A stretch of 64,000 nt of DNA from Microcystis aeruginosa NIES-4325 (GCF_008974145.1 NZ_BJKP01000006.1:82513-146512); one strand, 5' to 3'; positions 19,461-28,807 are shown, counted from the first letter of the stretch. Notes: generated by a model from the letters alone, not told the origin. Program-made: numbers and translations.

Positions 19461-19782
19461 CGATGTTTCCTTGATTTTCTGGGGACTGAGGTTGATTCTC
19501 TTTATCTAATTGTAAAGGAACCGGTTCGGGGGGGATAATTTCTGGTAATAATTCTTCTGGTTTTTGACCATCTACCTCCACCACAATCATTTCTGTGACG
19601 GGAAACCAAAGTATCCGGCCTTGATCATCACAAACCGTCAGCGATCGCAATTTATCTGGAGTCTCAGTTGCGAAGAAATCTCCTAACATTTTGGTGGGCA
19701 AAATATTCTTACTTTCACCCCCAATAACTCCTAGGAATATATATTCGTTACCTGTGGTCAAATGTTGAACAATAATCGCCAT
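19429..19782 (-). CDS. Conserved hypothetical protein with acidic tail
   Basis: A 117-aa protein. The N-terminal about 70 residues are a small beta-rich unit (HLTTGNEYIFLGVIGGESKN, LRSLTVCDDQGRILWFPV). A Pro/Glu-rich linker and acidic tail ending DEFAEDDDWI follow. Its last codons overlap the start of the 638-aa gene, so the two are probably one operon. Function unknown. Confidence 0.65.
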   Translation of the reverse strand: MAIIVQHLTTGNEYIFLGVIGGESKNILPTKMLGDFFATETPDKLRSLTVCDDQGRILWFPVTEMIVVEVDGQKPEELLPEIIPPEPVPLQLDKENQPQSPENQGNIDEFAEDDDWI

Positions 19783-19868
19783 AGTTAAAATAATTCAGTC
19801 AATGAAATGTACTTAGTTGATGGCTGACTCTTGAATGATAGCTTTCAACCATAAGATTGCGACTGACA

Positions 19869-19900
19869 ACTGATTACTGATTACTGATTACTGATTACTG
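19869..19900. repeat. Heptanucleotide tandem repeat (ACTGATT)4.6
   Basis: Four full copies of ACTGATT plus ACTG. The tract overlaps the TAA stop and last codon of txlA. It belongs to the short tandemly repeated repetitive sequences common in cyanobacteria. Confidence 0.85.
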
Positions 19901-20446
19901 CTTAACTTGACTGCCGTGACTGCGGGGATCGGTTTGACTAGCACCCGCCAGGACATTAAAATCAGAATTCTGTCCCGTAGTGGTGGCATAGGGTAGGGTA
20001 GAATTAGTTAAAAGTGCCTCTAAATTAGCAGTTAAAATTGATTTTGGTTGTTCTCCGATCGCTTGGGCCACCGGTTGTCCTTGGTTATTTAAAAAGACAA
20101 AATGGGGAATACCATCCACACGATAACGGAGAATTTCTGGCAACCATTTATTATTATCAACGTTGAGCATGACAAAATTAATGGTATTACCGTATTGTTT
20201 TTTAATTTCGGCAATTTCAGGGGCCATCGCCTGACAACTGGTACACCAATTAGCATAAAATTCTGTCAGGGTGGGTTTACCATTGCTGAGGGCAAGATCG
20301 AAAGGTGTCGCTTTTTCCGCTTGCGCTTCCAAAGATACGGAACTAGCGGTGGTTTGAAACCCCAAGAAAATCGCTACACTAAGGATAACTGCCGTCACTG
20401 CCAGCAGCAGATTTCTGATTTTATTGGTGGGTGTGGTGGCTGTCAT
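19895..20446 (-). CDS. txlA: Thylakoid thioredoxin-like protein TxlA/HCF164 type
   Basis: A 183-aa membrane-anchored thioredoxin. Residues about 11-30 are the membrane anchor. The active site is EFYANWCTSCQAMAP with Cys68 and Cys71. FVMLNVDNNKW and DGIPHFVFLNNQGQ match TxlA and plant HCF164, which pass reducing equivalents into the thylakoid lumen for cytochrome b6f assembly. The role in this organism is inferred by homology. The stop codon lies inside a heptamer repeat tract. Confidence 0.87.
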   Translation of the reverse strand: MTATTPTNKIRNLLLAVTAVILSVAIFLGFQTTASSVSLEAQAEKATPFDLALSNGKPTLTEFYANWCTSCQAMAPEIAEIKKQYGNTINFVMLNVDNNKWLPEILRYRVDGIPHFVFLNNQGQPVAQAIGEQPKSILTANLEALLTNSTLPYATTTGQNSDFNVLAGASQTDPRSHGSQVKQ

Positions 20447-20487
20447 GGATAGTCTCTCAAAAATTATTCCTATCCTATCCTATCCTC

Positions 20488-20892
20488 ATGAAAAAACGCG
20501 TTACTCTCACTTTTCCCAAAAAAACCGTCCATATGCCCGTTACCTATCGACTGGCGAAGGATTTTAACGTCGCCGCTAATATTATCCGCGCCCAAGTTGC
20601 CCCCAATCAAGTGGGAACATTAGTATTAGAATTATCGGGAGATATCGATGAGTTAGAAGCGGCGATCGAATGGTTACAATTACAAAATATTGGCGTTTCC
20701 CAAGTTAGTCGCGAAATCGTCATTGATGAAGAAAAATGCGTCGATTGCGGCTTATGTACGGGAGTTTGTCCCACGGAAGCTTTAACTCTTGATCCCGAAA
20801 GTTTTCGTCTTAAGTTTTTGCGTTCCCGTTGTGTGGTTTGTGAACAATGTATCCCCACTTGTCCCGTGGTGGCAATTTCCACAAACTTGTAA
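20488..20892 (+). CDS. NIL domain 4Fe-4S ferredoxin
   Basis: A 134-aa cytosolic protein. An N-terminal NIL domain (about 1-75, MKKRVTLTFPKKTVHMPVTY and onward) is followed by a two-cluster ferredoxin with CVDCGLCTGVCPTEA and CVVCEQCIPTCPV. NIL-ferredoxins are proposed to act in methionine or sulfur metabolism. The ATG at 20488 is chosen because homology starts at MKKRV. The gene is divergent from txlA, with only about 40 bases between the starts. Confidence 0.88.
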   Translation: MKKRVTLTFPKKTVHMPVTYRLAKDFNVAANIIRAQVAPNQVGTLVLELSGDIDELEAAIEWLQLQNIGVSQVSREIVIDEEKCVDCGLCTGVCPTEALTLDPESFRLKFLRSRCVVCEQCIPTCPVVAISTNL

Positions 20893-21127
20893 AGTAGCAG
20901 TTATTAAATTAATTTTTTTGCCCATTTAAATAATAGCCACCGCTAGAGATTTTAAGCCTTCATTTGTCTCCAACCCGGTTAATCGTCACAAATATCTCCT
21001 TCCCTTTCTGCCTAAAGACCCTTTCTCCGATATCATAGTTAAAAAGAGATCCTTGACTCTGGCCACATCTGTGGGGATTACATACCATTAATCATGGTTT
21101 TTTTGCAAAAAATACAAAAAACTTGAC
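20893..21127. promoter_or_regulatory. Spacer before menF
   Basis: No gene seen. A TTGACT hexamer at about 21052 could be part of a promoter, but I see no convincing -10 partner. A small CCACA/TGTGG hairpin follows it at about 21062. Confidence 0.25.
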
Positions 21128-22537
21128 ATGACTTCTGCCGTTCCTCGCCTTTCCTATCCTGATAGTCCGATTGCTGATCTTCGCGGCCTCTATAACTTTA
21201 TCCTCAACCCGCAACTGTTAGCCGCAGAAAAGGGAAATCGGTCGATCATCAGTTTTTGTCAAAAAATTTCCCCCCTTGATCCCCTAGAAATTCTCTCTCG
21301 GATTGCTTCTAGCTATCCCACCCATTCTTATTGGGAAAATCCCGAACGAGAAACCGCTTTTCTCGGCTACGGCATCGCCTTTGCTGCCACTTTCCACGGC
21401 AAACAACGTTTTTTAAAAGCTCAAAAATTTATTGAAAACTGTCAACAAAGAATTATTAAAATTGATAACTATAGCGAGATTACTTCCCGCATCTTTTGCA
21501 GTTTCACTTTTTTCAACTCGGGAACAGCTACCCCATTTCCGTCAGCTACCCTAACCCTGCCTAAGTTTCAAATCATCAAAAAGCAGTCGGAATATTTTTT
21601 CCTGACCAATCTCTTAATCACCAGCGAAAAAGAAATAGAAAACTCCCTCGAAGAAACTATTAATAATCTCAAAATCATCCAAAATAACTCGAGCAATTAC
21701 CGACAAAATCCCCGTCAGGATCCCTGTAGTTATTATATTCATCCTACCTATAATTTTCAAGCGGCTGTTGCCGATGCCCTCCAATCGATCCATGCCCAAA
21801 AATTTAGCAAAATTGTCCTTGCTCACGCTCTTGACGTGATTTCTACCCGTCCTTTTCATCTGGTAAACTGTCTCGATAATTTGCGTCAGCGTCATCCCGA
21901 TTGCTACACTTTTTCCCTCGGCAATGGACGAGGAGATCATTTTATCGGCGCTAGTCCCGAACGCTTGTTAACTGTCCATCAGGGACAATTAATCACCGAT
22001 GCTTTAGCGGGATCTGCCCCCCGGGGAGAAAATGCGATCGAAGATGCTCTTTTCGCCAATAAACTCCTCGCTAGTGAAAAAGAACAACGGGAACATCGGG
22101 CTGTTAGTGACTTTATTAACCAAAAACTGCGACAAATTGGCTTAAATCCGCAAAATTCTCCCTCTAGATTGTTAAAACTATCCAATATTCAACATCTCTG
22201 GACTCCTATTCATGCCAAACTCAAACCCTCCATCCATCCACTGGAAATTGTTGCCCAACTACACCCCACTCCTGCTGTTGCTGGGGTTCCCACCGAGATC
22301 GCTTTAGCACAAATTCGTCATTATGAAACCTTCGATCGCTCTCTTTATGCCGCTCCTTTGGGTTGGATTGATTGTCAAAATAATAGTGAGTTTATTGTGG
22401 GTATTCGTTCGGCATTAATTAAAGGCGATCGAGCGCGATTATACGCCGGTGCGGGTATTGTTGCCGGTTCCGATCCAGAAAAAGAACTAGCAGAAATTCA
22501 GCTTAAATTTCAAGCTCTCTTAAAAGCTTTAACTTAA
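21128..22537 (+). CDS. menF: Isochorismate synthase
   Basis: A 469-aa chorismate-binding enzyme that isomerises chorismate to isochorismate, the first step to phylloquinone (photosystem I) in cyanobacteria. The C-terminal chorismate-binding domain has KIVLAHALDVIS, GNGRGDHFIGASPERLL, DALAGSAPRGENAIEDA, HLWTPIHAKL, LHPTPAVAGVPTEIAL and YAGAGIVAGSDPEKELAE, all typical of MenF/EntC/DhbC. No other men genes are nearby. Confidence 0.9.
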   Translation: MTSAVPRLSYPDSPIADLRGLYNFILNPQLLAAEKGNRSIISFCQKISPLDPLEILSRIASSYPTHSYWENPERETAFLGYGIAFAATFHGKQRFLKAQKFIENCQQRIIKIDNYSEITSRIFCSFTFFNSGTATPFPSATLTLPKFQIIKKQSEYFFLTNLLITSEKEIENSLEETINNLKIIQNNSSNYRQNPRQDPCSYYIHPTYNFQAAVADALQSIHAQKFSKIVLAHALDVISTRPFHLVNCLDNLRQRHPDCYTFSLGNGRGDHFIGASPERLLTVHQGQLITDALAGSAPRGENAIEDALFANKLLASEKEQREHRAVSDFINQKLRQIGLNPQNSPSRLLKLSNIQHLWTPIHAKLKPSIHPLEIVAQLHPTPAVAGVPTEIALAQIRHYETFDRSLYAAPLGWIDCQNNSEFIVGIRSALIKGDRARLYAGAGIVAGSDPEKELAEIQLKFQALLKALT

Positions 22538-22548
22538 ACTATAGCTTT

Positions 22549-23925
22549 TTAGCGAACCAATAACTTAAATAAGCCTAATTTACCCTTAAAAGGCGGATAT
22601 TTTAAAGCAGGATTGAACCAAAGAGGTGTTTTCATAACCGCTTTTTGGTGACTAAAATTATCAAAGGAAAAACGACCATGGCAGCTACCAATACCGCTAT
22701 TTCCCCGGCCACCAAAGGGTAAACTAGGATTAGTAAAATGAAAACTATTGTTGTTAATACAACCTCCCCCAAACTGGACAGATTCTAACCATTTTTTTTC
22801 GTTTTTTGCCTTGGTAGTAAACAGATAAAAAGCTAGAGGGTTAGGGTTTTTAGCAATAATTGCTAAAGCTTCCTCAAAAGTGCTAAAGGCAATGATCGGT
22901 AAAATTGGTCCGAATATTTCCCCTTGCATAATAGGAGCATCGAGGGAAATATTAGTTAATAAAGTTGGTTGAATATATAAATTTTCTCGATCGGTTTTGC
23001 CGCCAAAAACAATCTCACCATCTTTGAGAAATTCAATCAGGCGATCAAATTGTTTCTCATTAATTATCTTACCATAATCAGCACTTAATCTGGCATCTTC
23101 ACCGAAAAAATTAACAATAGTGTTTGCTAATTCTCTGATAAAATTCTCCTGCTGGGATTGATGTACTAAAACATAATCAGCAGCGATACACATTTGACCA
23201 GAATTAGAGAATTTTGTCACGGCAATGCGACGGGTTGCTACGGAAATATTAGCATCAGCTTCGATAACACAGGGACTTTTTCCCCCTAATTCTAGAGTAA
23301 CAGGAATTAACTTTTCTGCCGCTAGTTGATAAATAATTTTTCCTACCCTGGTACTGCCGGTAAAAAATATATGATCAAAGGTGAACCTGTCTAACATATT
23401 CGGAATTACTTCCGCACCATCTCCAGGTACAATTAACACATATTCTTCAGGGAATATCTCTTCAATTATTTTAACTACTAATTTTTCCGTCGCTGAGGCA
23501 AATTCACTCGGTTTTAATACCGCACAGTTACCGGCAGCAATAGCACCAACTAAAGGCACTAATAACAATTGGAGGGGATAATTCCAAGCACCAATAATTA
23601 AAACCACTCCTAAAGGTTCCTGGATAATTTGACTGGAGGAGGGGAAATTTAAGAGATTAGTTTTAACAGGTTTGGGTTGCATCCATGAACGCAAATTTTT
23701 TAAAGCGGTATTAATTTCCACCAAAAGGAAACCATTTTCAGTAATCCAACAATCTTCGGGACTTTTCTTTAAATCGCTATATAAAGCTTGATAGACCTCT
23801 GCTTCATATTTAATAATTGCCTGTTTTAACTTCTCTAACTGCTGACGACGGAATTGATAGGAACGAGTGGCACCACTAGCAAAATACTGACGCAATTTGG
23901 CTAATTTTTCTGAGTTTGACAGCAT
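22549..23925 (-). CDS. Aldehyde dehydrogenase (ALDH3-like)
   Basis: A 458-aa NAD(P)-dependent aldehyde dehydrogenase. WNYPLQLLLVPLVGAIAAGN and FTGSTRVGKIIY form the cofactor site, VTLELGGKSPCVI has the general-base Glu, and FSNSGQMCIAADYVL has the catalytic Cys. Cyanobacterial relatives oxidise fatty aldehydes and apocarotenals. The start is placed at MLSNSEKLAKL; an upstream in-frame ATG would add nine residues. The Big_5/PD40 gene ends 30 bases upstream of this start and is co-oriented. Confidence 0.88.
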   Translation of the reverse strand: MLSNSEKLAKLRQYFASGATRSYQFRRQQLEKLKQAIIKYEAEVYQALYSDLKKSPEDCWITENGFLLVEINTALKNLRSWMQPKPVKTNLLNFPSSSQIIQEPLGVVLIIGAWNYPLQLLLVPLVGAIAAGNCAVLKPSEFASATEKLVVKIIEEIFPEEYVLIVPGDGAEVIPNMLDRFTFDHIFFTGSTRVGKIIYQLAAEKLIPVTLELGGKSPCVIEADANISVATRRIAVTKFSNSGQMCIAADYVLVHQSQQENFIRELANTIVNFFGEDARLSADYGKIINEKQFDRLIEFLKDGEIVFGGKTDRENLYIQPTLLTNISLDAPIMQGEIFGPILPIIAFSTFEEALAIIAKNPNPLAFYLFTTKAKNEKKWLESVQFGGGCINNNSFHFTNPSLPFGGRGNSGIGSCHGRFSFDNFSHQKAVMKTPLWFNPALKYPPFKGKLGLFKLLVR

Positions 23926-23955
23926 CGAAATAATTCCTAAGTTAATAATCAAATT

Positions 23956-25434
23956 CTACGGCATCCATTGGGGACGAATTCCCGCTAGAGGTAATTCAAT
24001 TAAATCAGATTTACTTGCTTTTACTCCATCTTGTAGGGGAGGAATTAACATCCACAAACCTCCACCGATAATTGTTTCTCCGGAATCGGTAGTCAGAGGA
24101 TTAGTCGGATTAGTATCATAACTGGTGCGAAGTTGATCAAAAATAATCGCTAAACTATCGGGAGATAAACTAATGTGAATATCACGATAATCGGCTAATT
24201 CTAGTAGGGGAGTCACTTGACCGGTCTTCACATCTATTTTAGCAAAATAGGGTTTTTCTTTGTACTCTTGACTGTTAGTAACTAACTCGGTTAACAAACA
24301 ATACAAGTCACTACCCGTGGAATTAAATTGACAATCTATAATCGAACCTTGTAGATTGAGTAAGCGTTTTTGTAATCCTTGATTATTGACATAAAAAAGC
24401 GATCGAATATAACGCATTTTGGCATTATCAGTATTAAAATTCACCATTGCCGCAGCCGTACCATCAGCAGAAAAATTCAAAATTCGCCCAAATTTTGGTA
24501 AAAAATCTAGGGGTTTTGTTTCGGTTTTTAAAGGCAAAAGGGCGATTCCTTCCCCCTGGGTGACAGCTAAAGTTTTACTATCAGGTGCAATCAAAAATTC
24601 CCCACCTTGGATGTTTAATTGTTGGGGTTTTTCCCCCGATTTAACTGCCCATAAATCAAAGTTAATCGGATTGCGGCGCTCAATTCTCTGCACGACAATG
24701 GTTTTCCCATCTTTAGCTAAATCAAAATGATTATTTTGATAATCTTTATTGTCTAGCACTAACTCAATTTTTGCAGGGGATTGACTGCTATCAACTTGAT
24801 AAAGCTGTAGTTCACGAATTCCCTGTATCCCCTGATTTTTCGCCACGGCCGAAAAGAGGAGTTTTTTACCATCAGGGTAAAATTCAAAAGCCATAACGGT
24901 CAAATTTGCGGGGGTTAAGAAGGTTTTCTTCTCCTCGGTCAAGTTATAAAAAATTAATCTTCCCTGTTCTTCCCCATTAGTGCCAATATAAGCAAAAGCA
25001 CGATCCCGACTTTTAAATTCTCTTTCAAAAATTGCCAGGGTTTGTCCTAATCGATTACCGCTGCGAAATTGTTCCCGCGCACCTTCAATTTGCAGATGAT
25101 ATTTTTCTCCGTAGGGAATGGGAGAAGTGAGAGTATAAGCTAATCGTCTTCCGGCCCAACTAAACTTCCCCGGCAGCGGAGGATCGATCACTAGATTTTT
25201 TTCTACACTAGCATGATCCATGGGGCGATCAAAAGTGATAATAAATGCTTGATCTTCCGCTCCAATTTCTCGATTTTCCCAGCTAAATTCCTTGACCCTT
25301 GGACCAGTTTGTAAAAGACACTGATTACCACAGCTATTACCCAACCAAATTAAACCACCAATTACTAAGGTTAGCGATATAATTAATGTTATCGCTAATT
25401 TATCAATCGGTTGTAGTTGTAAGGTCTTGATCAT
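23956..25434 (-). CDS. Membrane-anchored protein with Ig-like (Big_5) and PD40-type repeat regions
   Basis: A 492-aa protein. An N-terminal anchor (about 13-33) precedes a bacterial Ig-like domain (about 45-125, FIITFDRPMDHASVEKNLVI is Big_5-like). Then come repeated beta-propeller strands of TolB/PD40 type (for example FEFYPDGKKLLFSAVA, FDLAKDGKTIVVQR, ISLSPDSLAIIFDQ). It is predicted to lie outside the plasma membrane. It clusters with the TIGR03943 and permease genes on the same strand. Function unknown. Confidence 0.7.
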   Translation of the reverse strand: MIKTLQLQPIDKLAITLIISLTLVIGGLIWLGNSCGNQCLLQTGPRVKEFSWENREIGAEDQAFIITFDRPMDHASVEKNLVIDPPLPGKFSWAGRRLAYTLTSPIPYGEKYHLQIEGAREQFRSGNRLGQTLAIFEREFKSRDRAFAYIGTNGEEQGRLIFYNLTEEKKTFLTPANLTVMAFEFYPDGKKLLFSAVAKNQGIQGIRELQLYQVDSSQSPAKIELVLDNKDYQNNHFDLAKDGKTIVVQRIERRNPINFDLWAVKSGEKPQQLNIQGGEFLIAPDSKTLAVTQGEGIALLPLKTETKPLDFLPKFGRILNFSADGTAAAMVNFNTDNAKMRYIRSLFYVNNQGLQKRLLNLQGSIIDCQFNSTGSDLYCLLTELVTNSQEYKEKPYFAKIDVKTGQVTPLLELADYRDIHISLSPDSLAIIFDQLRTSYDTNPTNPLTTDSGETIIGGGLWMLIPPLQDGVKASKSDLIELPLAGIRPQWMP

Positions 25435-25480
25435 TATAGTAGATGGTTAGTAACAACTGATAACTGATAACTGCTCACTG

Positions 25481-26278
25481 TTAATATCCGTAGGGATCCG
25501 CAGGAGTGGGTATAGATTTCACCGATTTAGCCCTAATTACTAATTGTCTTCTGGTGGTTGATTTTCCCACCTCTACGGGTAAAGACTCCGTGGTCATTTC
25601 CCCAGTGATTTCTAACCAAGTATCATTGGGATATTGACCGCGAATTCCTGATAGTTTCACTGGCAAACCCACGGGATAAGCATCCACAGCACAACAGGTA
25701 AGAATAAAGCGACTAATTAATAAATAATTATCGGGTAATTGGGGCAATTGTACCACAAAACCTGTGACTTTTACCGGTTGTCCTGTGTAAGCATCAGGTT
25801 CGGGGTAAGCATTCAAAGTTCTTACCCATTCAATTAAACTTTTTTCCTCCGGTTTAACGGTAGTGCCAAAGGATTGAGTTTGCACGCGAGTTAGGGGTAA
25901 AGATTCACTAATTCCCCTCTGTAATGCGATTTGACTGCTGAGGGGCTGCGGGGCGATAAATAGGCCTAAAATGGCAGTTATTACTAATAAACCTGAGCCA
26001 AAATGTTGGGGAAGAATGGTAATATGCGTTCGATTATCGTTACTATCTAAATTAATCTTTTTTTGCCACTGTTTTAATAATGTCCAAAGCTTGACTAATC
26101 CTAGAGCAAATAAAGCAATACTGGTGATGAGAACTAGGATAAAATAATTAGGATGGATCAGTAAATTTAATTGTCCAGTTATCCAGTATTTAAATAGTAA
26201 CGACCCCCAACCGATGAGGGCAATAATATCGATAAATTGGGGGGCGATTATTTTTAGACGTGATGAATTCATGGGCAA
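25481..26278 (-). CDS. TIGR03943 family putative permease subunit
   Basis: A 265-aa protein with about three to four N-terminal membrane helices (residues about 12-120) and a C-terminal soluble domain with VKVTGFVVQLPQLPDNYLLI and a double-Cys RFILTCCAVDAYPVGLPVKL. It resembles TIGR03943/YcgQ proteins, which almost always pair with a DUF318 permease. The permease gene lies 18 bases upstream on the same strand, so they form one operon. A metal or small-molecule transport role is inferred from the family pairing. Confidence 0.85.
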   Translation of the reverse strand: MPMNSSRLKIIAPQFIDIIALIGWGSLLFKYWITGQLNLLIHPNYFILVLITSIALFALGLVKLWTLLKQWQKKINLDSNDNRTHITILPQHFGSGLLVITAILGLFIAPQPLSSQIALQRGISESLPLTRVQTQSFGTTVKPEEKSLIEWVRTLNAYPEPDAYTGQPVKVTGFVVQLPQLPDNYLLISRFILTCCAVDAYPVGLPVKLSGIRGQYPNDTWLEITGEMTTESLPVEVGKSTTRRQLVIRAKSVKSIPTPADPYGY

Positions 26279-26296
26279 AACTATCCGGGTACTGAC

Positions 26297-27307
26297 CTAA
26301 AATAAATAACTGTGAGCCAAGGTGAGTAAAAAAGTCATTTGCGCTGCTAAAGCAAAGAGATAAATTAACATTCTCGGTTTAAAAATAGACAACATTAAAC
26401 CAATCCCTTTCAGGTCAATCATTGGACCAAACACTAGAAAAGCCAGCAGGGAACTACTGGTAAAACTAGAGGCAAAGGAGAGAGCAAAAAAAGAATCAAC
26501 CGTGGAACAAATCGAAACAATGACCGCTAACAGCATCATTGCCAAGATCGAAGTAATCGGATCCTGACCCAAATTAAGCACAAATTCCCGGGGAACAAAC
26601 ACCTGTAAACCAGCCGCTATAGCACTTCCTAAGATTAAAACTCCTCCTAATTCCCGTAATTCCATCACCACGTTTTCCAGAAAAGTTAACCAGCGCCTTT
26701 TCATCGGAATAGCTTGCACTGCTGGGAGGACAGCAGTAGCGGCAAAACTTTCGTCTAAGCGCAAAGTTTGCCCAGAATTACCGATCAGAAAAGAACCGGA
26801 TTGTAGTAGTAGTGGGATAGATTCTTTTTCCGGTGTTTGCGGTTGCCAATTGAGACTTTTTGCCAAAGAGGTTTGGAGGAGTGGTCGCGGATCTTTTTGG
26901 ATACTAAAGATAATACCGATAACCGTAGCAATGAATAAAGAAAAGATAACTCGATAGAAAACAATTTCCGGTTGATCGCGAAAAGCTACCCAAGTAGACC
27001 AGATAACAATCGGGTTAATTGTCGGCGCTGCTAACAGAAAACTAACCGCTACTGCATTCGGCATTCCTTGCACAAGTAAACGTCGCGCCACGGGTACATT
27101 GCCACACTCGCAGACGGGGAACAAAAACCCAATACATCCCCCCACAAATGCTCCTAAAACAGCATTGCGAGGCATCAAGGCAACTAGGCGACGTTCATCG
27201 ACAAATATTAAAAGAATACTAGAGAGAATCACCCCTAGCAGCAAGAAAGGCATCGCTTCCACCAACAGGCTCAGGAATAGGGTAAAGGCATTTTGTAGTT
27301 GACTCAT
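26297..27307 (-). CDS. DUF318/ArsP-type permease
   Basis: A 336-aa polytopic permease of the UPF0718/DUF318 family, with about eight helices. It has VALMPRNAVLGAFVGGCIGF, FPVCECGNVPVARRLLVQGM with the conserved Cys-x-Cys-Gly, and AAPTINPIVIWSTW repeated in the second half as LVFGPMIDLKGIGLM. Relatives include ArsP, an exporter of organoarsenicals. The substrate here is unknown. It is co-transcribed with the TIGR03943 partner. Confidence 0.87.
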   Translation of the reverse strand: MSQLQNAFTLFLSLLVEAMPFLLLGVILSSILLIFVDERRLVALMPRNAVLGAFVGGCIGFLFPVCECGNVPVARRLLVQGMPNAVAVSFLLAAPTINPIVIWSTWVAFRDQPEIVFYRVIFSLFIATVIGIIFSIQKDPRPLLQTSLAKSLNWQPQTPEKESIPLLLQSGSFLIGNSGQTLRLDESFAATAVLPAVQAIPMKRRWLTFLENVVMELRELGGVLILGSAIAAGLQVFVPREFVLNLGQDPITSILAMMLLAVIVSICSTVDSFFALSFASSFTSSSLLAFLVFGPMIDLKGIGLMLSIFKPRMLIYLFALAAQMTFLLTLAHSYLF

Positions 27308-27369
27308 CTATCCTCGCCTTGGTAATTAGAGGTTTAGGGATAAAGACTTAGGAACCCTGGAAAAAGGTT

Positions 27370-27437
27370 CATCTATCAGTTATCAGTTATCAGTTACCAG
27401 TGACCAGTTATCAGTTACCGGTTATCAGTTATCCGTT
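27370..27437. repeat. Degenerate heptamer repeats (TATCAGT/TACCAGT)
   Basis: About nine imperfect copies of TATCAGT-type heptamers between the permease gene and larE. They are the same sequence family as the tracts at 19869 and 25447-25475. Confidence 0.7.
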
Positions 27438-27536
27438 ATCCGTTACAGCCTTTCTCGTCAAGATGAAGTATAACCGAATTTGGTATTGACGACCAACTCC
27501 CCAAAAGGAAAGCTTCGTACCTCACCATTAAGATAA

Positions 27537-27594
27537 CTGTTAGAGCAGAACGTAGGTTGGGTTGAAGCATGAAACCCAACGCTGTTAGAGCAGA
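27537..27594. repeat. Small palindromic element flanked by 13-bp direct repeats
   Basis: A palindrome (GTTGGGTT ... AACCCAAC, 27556-27580) lies between two exact 13-base copies of CTGTTAGAGCAGA at 27537-27549 and 27582-27594. The layout resembles a tiny inserted element with target duplications. Nothing else is coded in 27308-27644. Confidence 0.6.
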
Positions 27595-27644
27595 TTTGAG
27601 TTTTCAGTCCACTGATTACTGTTTACTGATCACTGATCACTGAA

Positions 27645-28454
27645 CTAGAGGACTCGATTAAGCTTACCGCTTTGATAACCTTCTAGATCGAGGGTGACAT
27701 AGATAAAGCCTAATTTTTGCAGATCAGCGACCAATTCGCTTAAATTTGTCCGATTAATAAAGTCGGGAATTTCTGCTGCCGGCAATTCAATCCGTGCCGT
27801 ATCGCCGCTCGATCGCACCCGTAATTGACGATAACCTAATTTTCGCAGATAAATCTCCGCCCGTCCGACTCTTTGCAATTTCTCCAGGCTAATTTCCTCC
27901 CCGTAGGGAAAACGGGAACTTAAACAGGGTTGCGCCGGTTTATCCCACCAAGGTAAATTTAAGTAACGAGATAGTTGACGAACTTCGCTTTTTGTGATAG
28001 CAATTTCGGCCAAAGGTGAACGAGCACCGCGCTCCCTAGCCGCTTGGATCCCGGGACGATAATCCCTTAAATCATCAGCATTAACGCCATCGATGACGTA
28101 GGAATAACCACGAGCGAGAGCAAGAGGTTTAAGGGTGTCGTGTAGCTCACTTTTGCAGAAATAACAGCGATTAACGGGATTACTGGTGTAATTGGGGTTA
28201 TTCATTTCCTCGGTTTCCACCAATTCGTGCCGAATACCGATATAATCGGCCTGAGCGATCGCTTCTTCCAATTCTTCCGGCAGTAGGGAAGGGGAAACCG
28301 CCGTAATTGCCAATGCTTGACTCCCTAGCAAATCATAGGCCACTTTGGCCACTAGGGTACTATCCACGCCCCCAGAATAGGCAATCAGAGCTTTTTCGCT
28401 GGTTTTTAAGAGGTTTTGTAATTGTCCGAGTTTATCGAGTAATTGACTGTCCAT
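27645..28454 (-). CDS. larE: ATP-dependent sacrificial sulfur transferase LarE
   Basis: A 269-aa PP-loop pyrophosphatase that adenylates the carboxylated pyridinium precursor of the nickel-pincer cofactor and donates sulfur from its own Cys. The PP loop YSGGVDSTLVAK is at 23-34. The sulfur-donor region is WDKPAQPCLSSRFPYGE, with the conserved Cys. NRCYFCKSELHDTL holds a second conserved Cys pair. No larB, larC or lactate racemase gene is nearby, so its client here is unknown. Confidence 0.93.
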   Translation of the reverse strand: MDSQLLDKLGQLQNLLKTSEKALIAYSGGVDSTLVAKVAYDLLGSQALAITAVSPSLLPEELEEAIAQADYIGIRHELVETEEMNNPNYTSNPVNRCYFCKSELHDTLKPLALARGYSYVIDGVNADDLRDYRPGIQAARERGARSPLAEIAITKSEVRQLSRYLNLPWWDKPAQPCLSSRFPYGEEISLEKLQRVGRAEIYLRKLGYRQLRVRSSGDTARIELPAAEIPDFINRTNLSELVADLQKLGFIYVTLDLEGYQSGKLNRVL

Positions 28455-28585
28455 GGCGGCGATTTTGGCAACTGGTTTAGGGAGACCGTTTTTTATTATA
28501 TGCCGTGCCGTAATTAATCAGGGCTACCCCTCGATTAATAGACTAACTAAGCGAGGTGATAAATTGTGATCAAAAAGTAATTTCA

Positions 28586-28807
28586 TTAGTTAACTAAAAT
28601 GGTTTGACGTTCACGCTCGGCGGCATAACTCAAACAGGCTAAAATATCCGCCTTGGTTAAGTAAGGAAAATCTTCTAAAATTTCTTCATAAGTCATTCCC
28701 GAAGCCAGATAGGAGAGAACATCATAAACAGTAATTCTCATTCCTCTAATGCAAGGTTTTCCGCTCCTTTTTCCCGGTTCTATGGTAATAATATCTTTGT
28801 ATGACAT
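28586..28807 (-). CDS. DUF433 family protein (possible antitoxin)
   Basis: A 73-aa protein starting MSYKDIITIEPGKRSGKPCI, with RGMRITVYDVLSYLASGMTY and FPYLTKADILACLSYAAERE, the DUF433 signature. DUF433 proteins are VapB-like winged helix proteins usually encoded beside a DUF5615 PIN-like toxin. No such toxin is adjacent: the gene stands alone. The start is chosen by homology and the ATG at 28807. Confidence 0.82.
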   Translation of the reverse strand: MSYKDIITIEPGKRSGKPCIRGMRITVYDVLSYLASGMTYEEILEDFPYLTKADILACLSYAAERERQTILVN

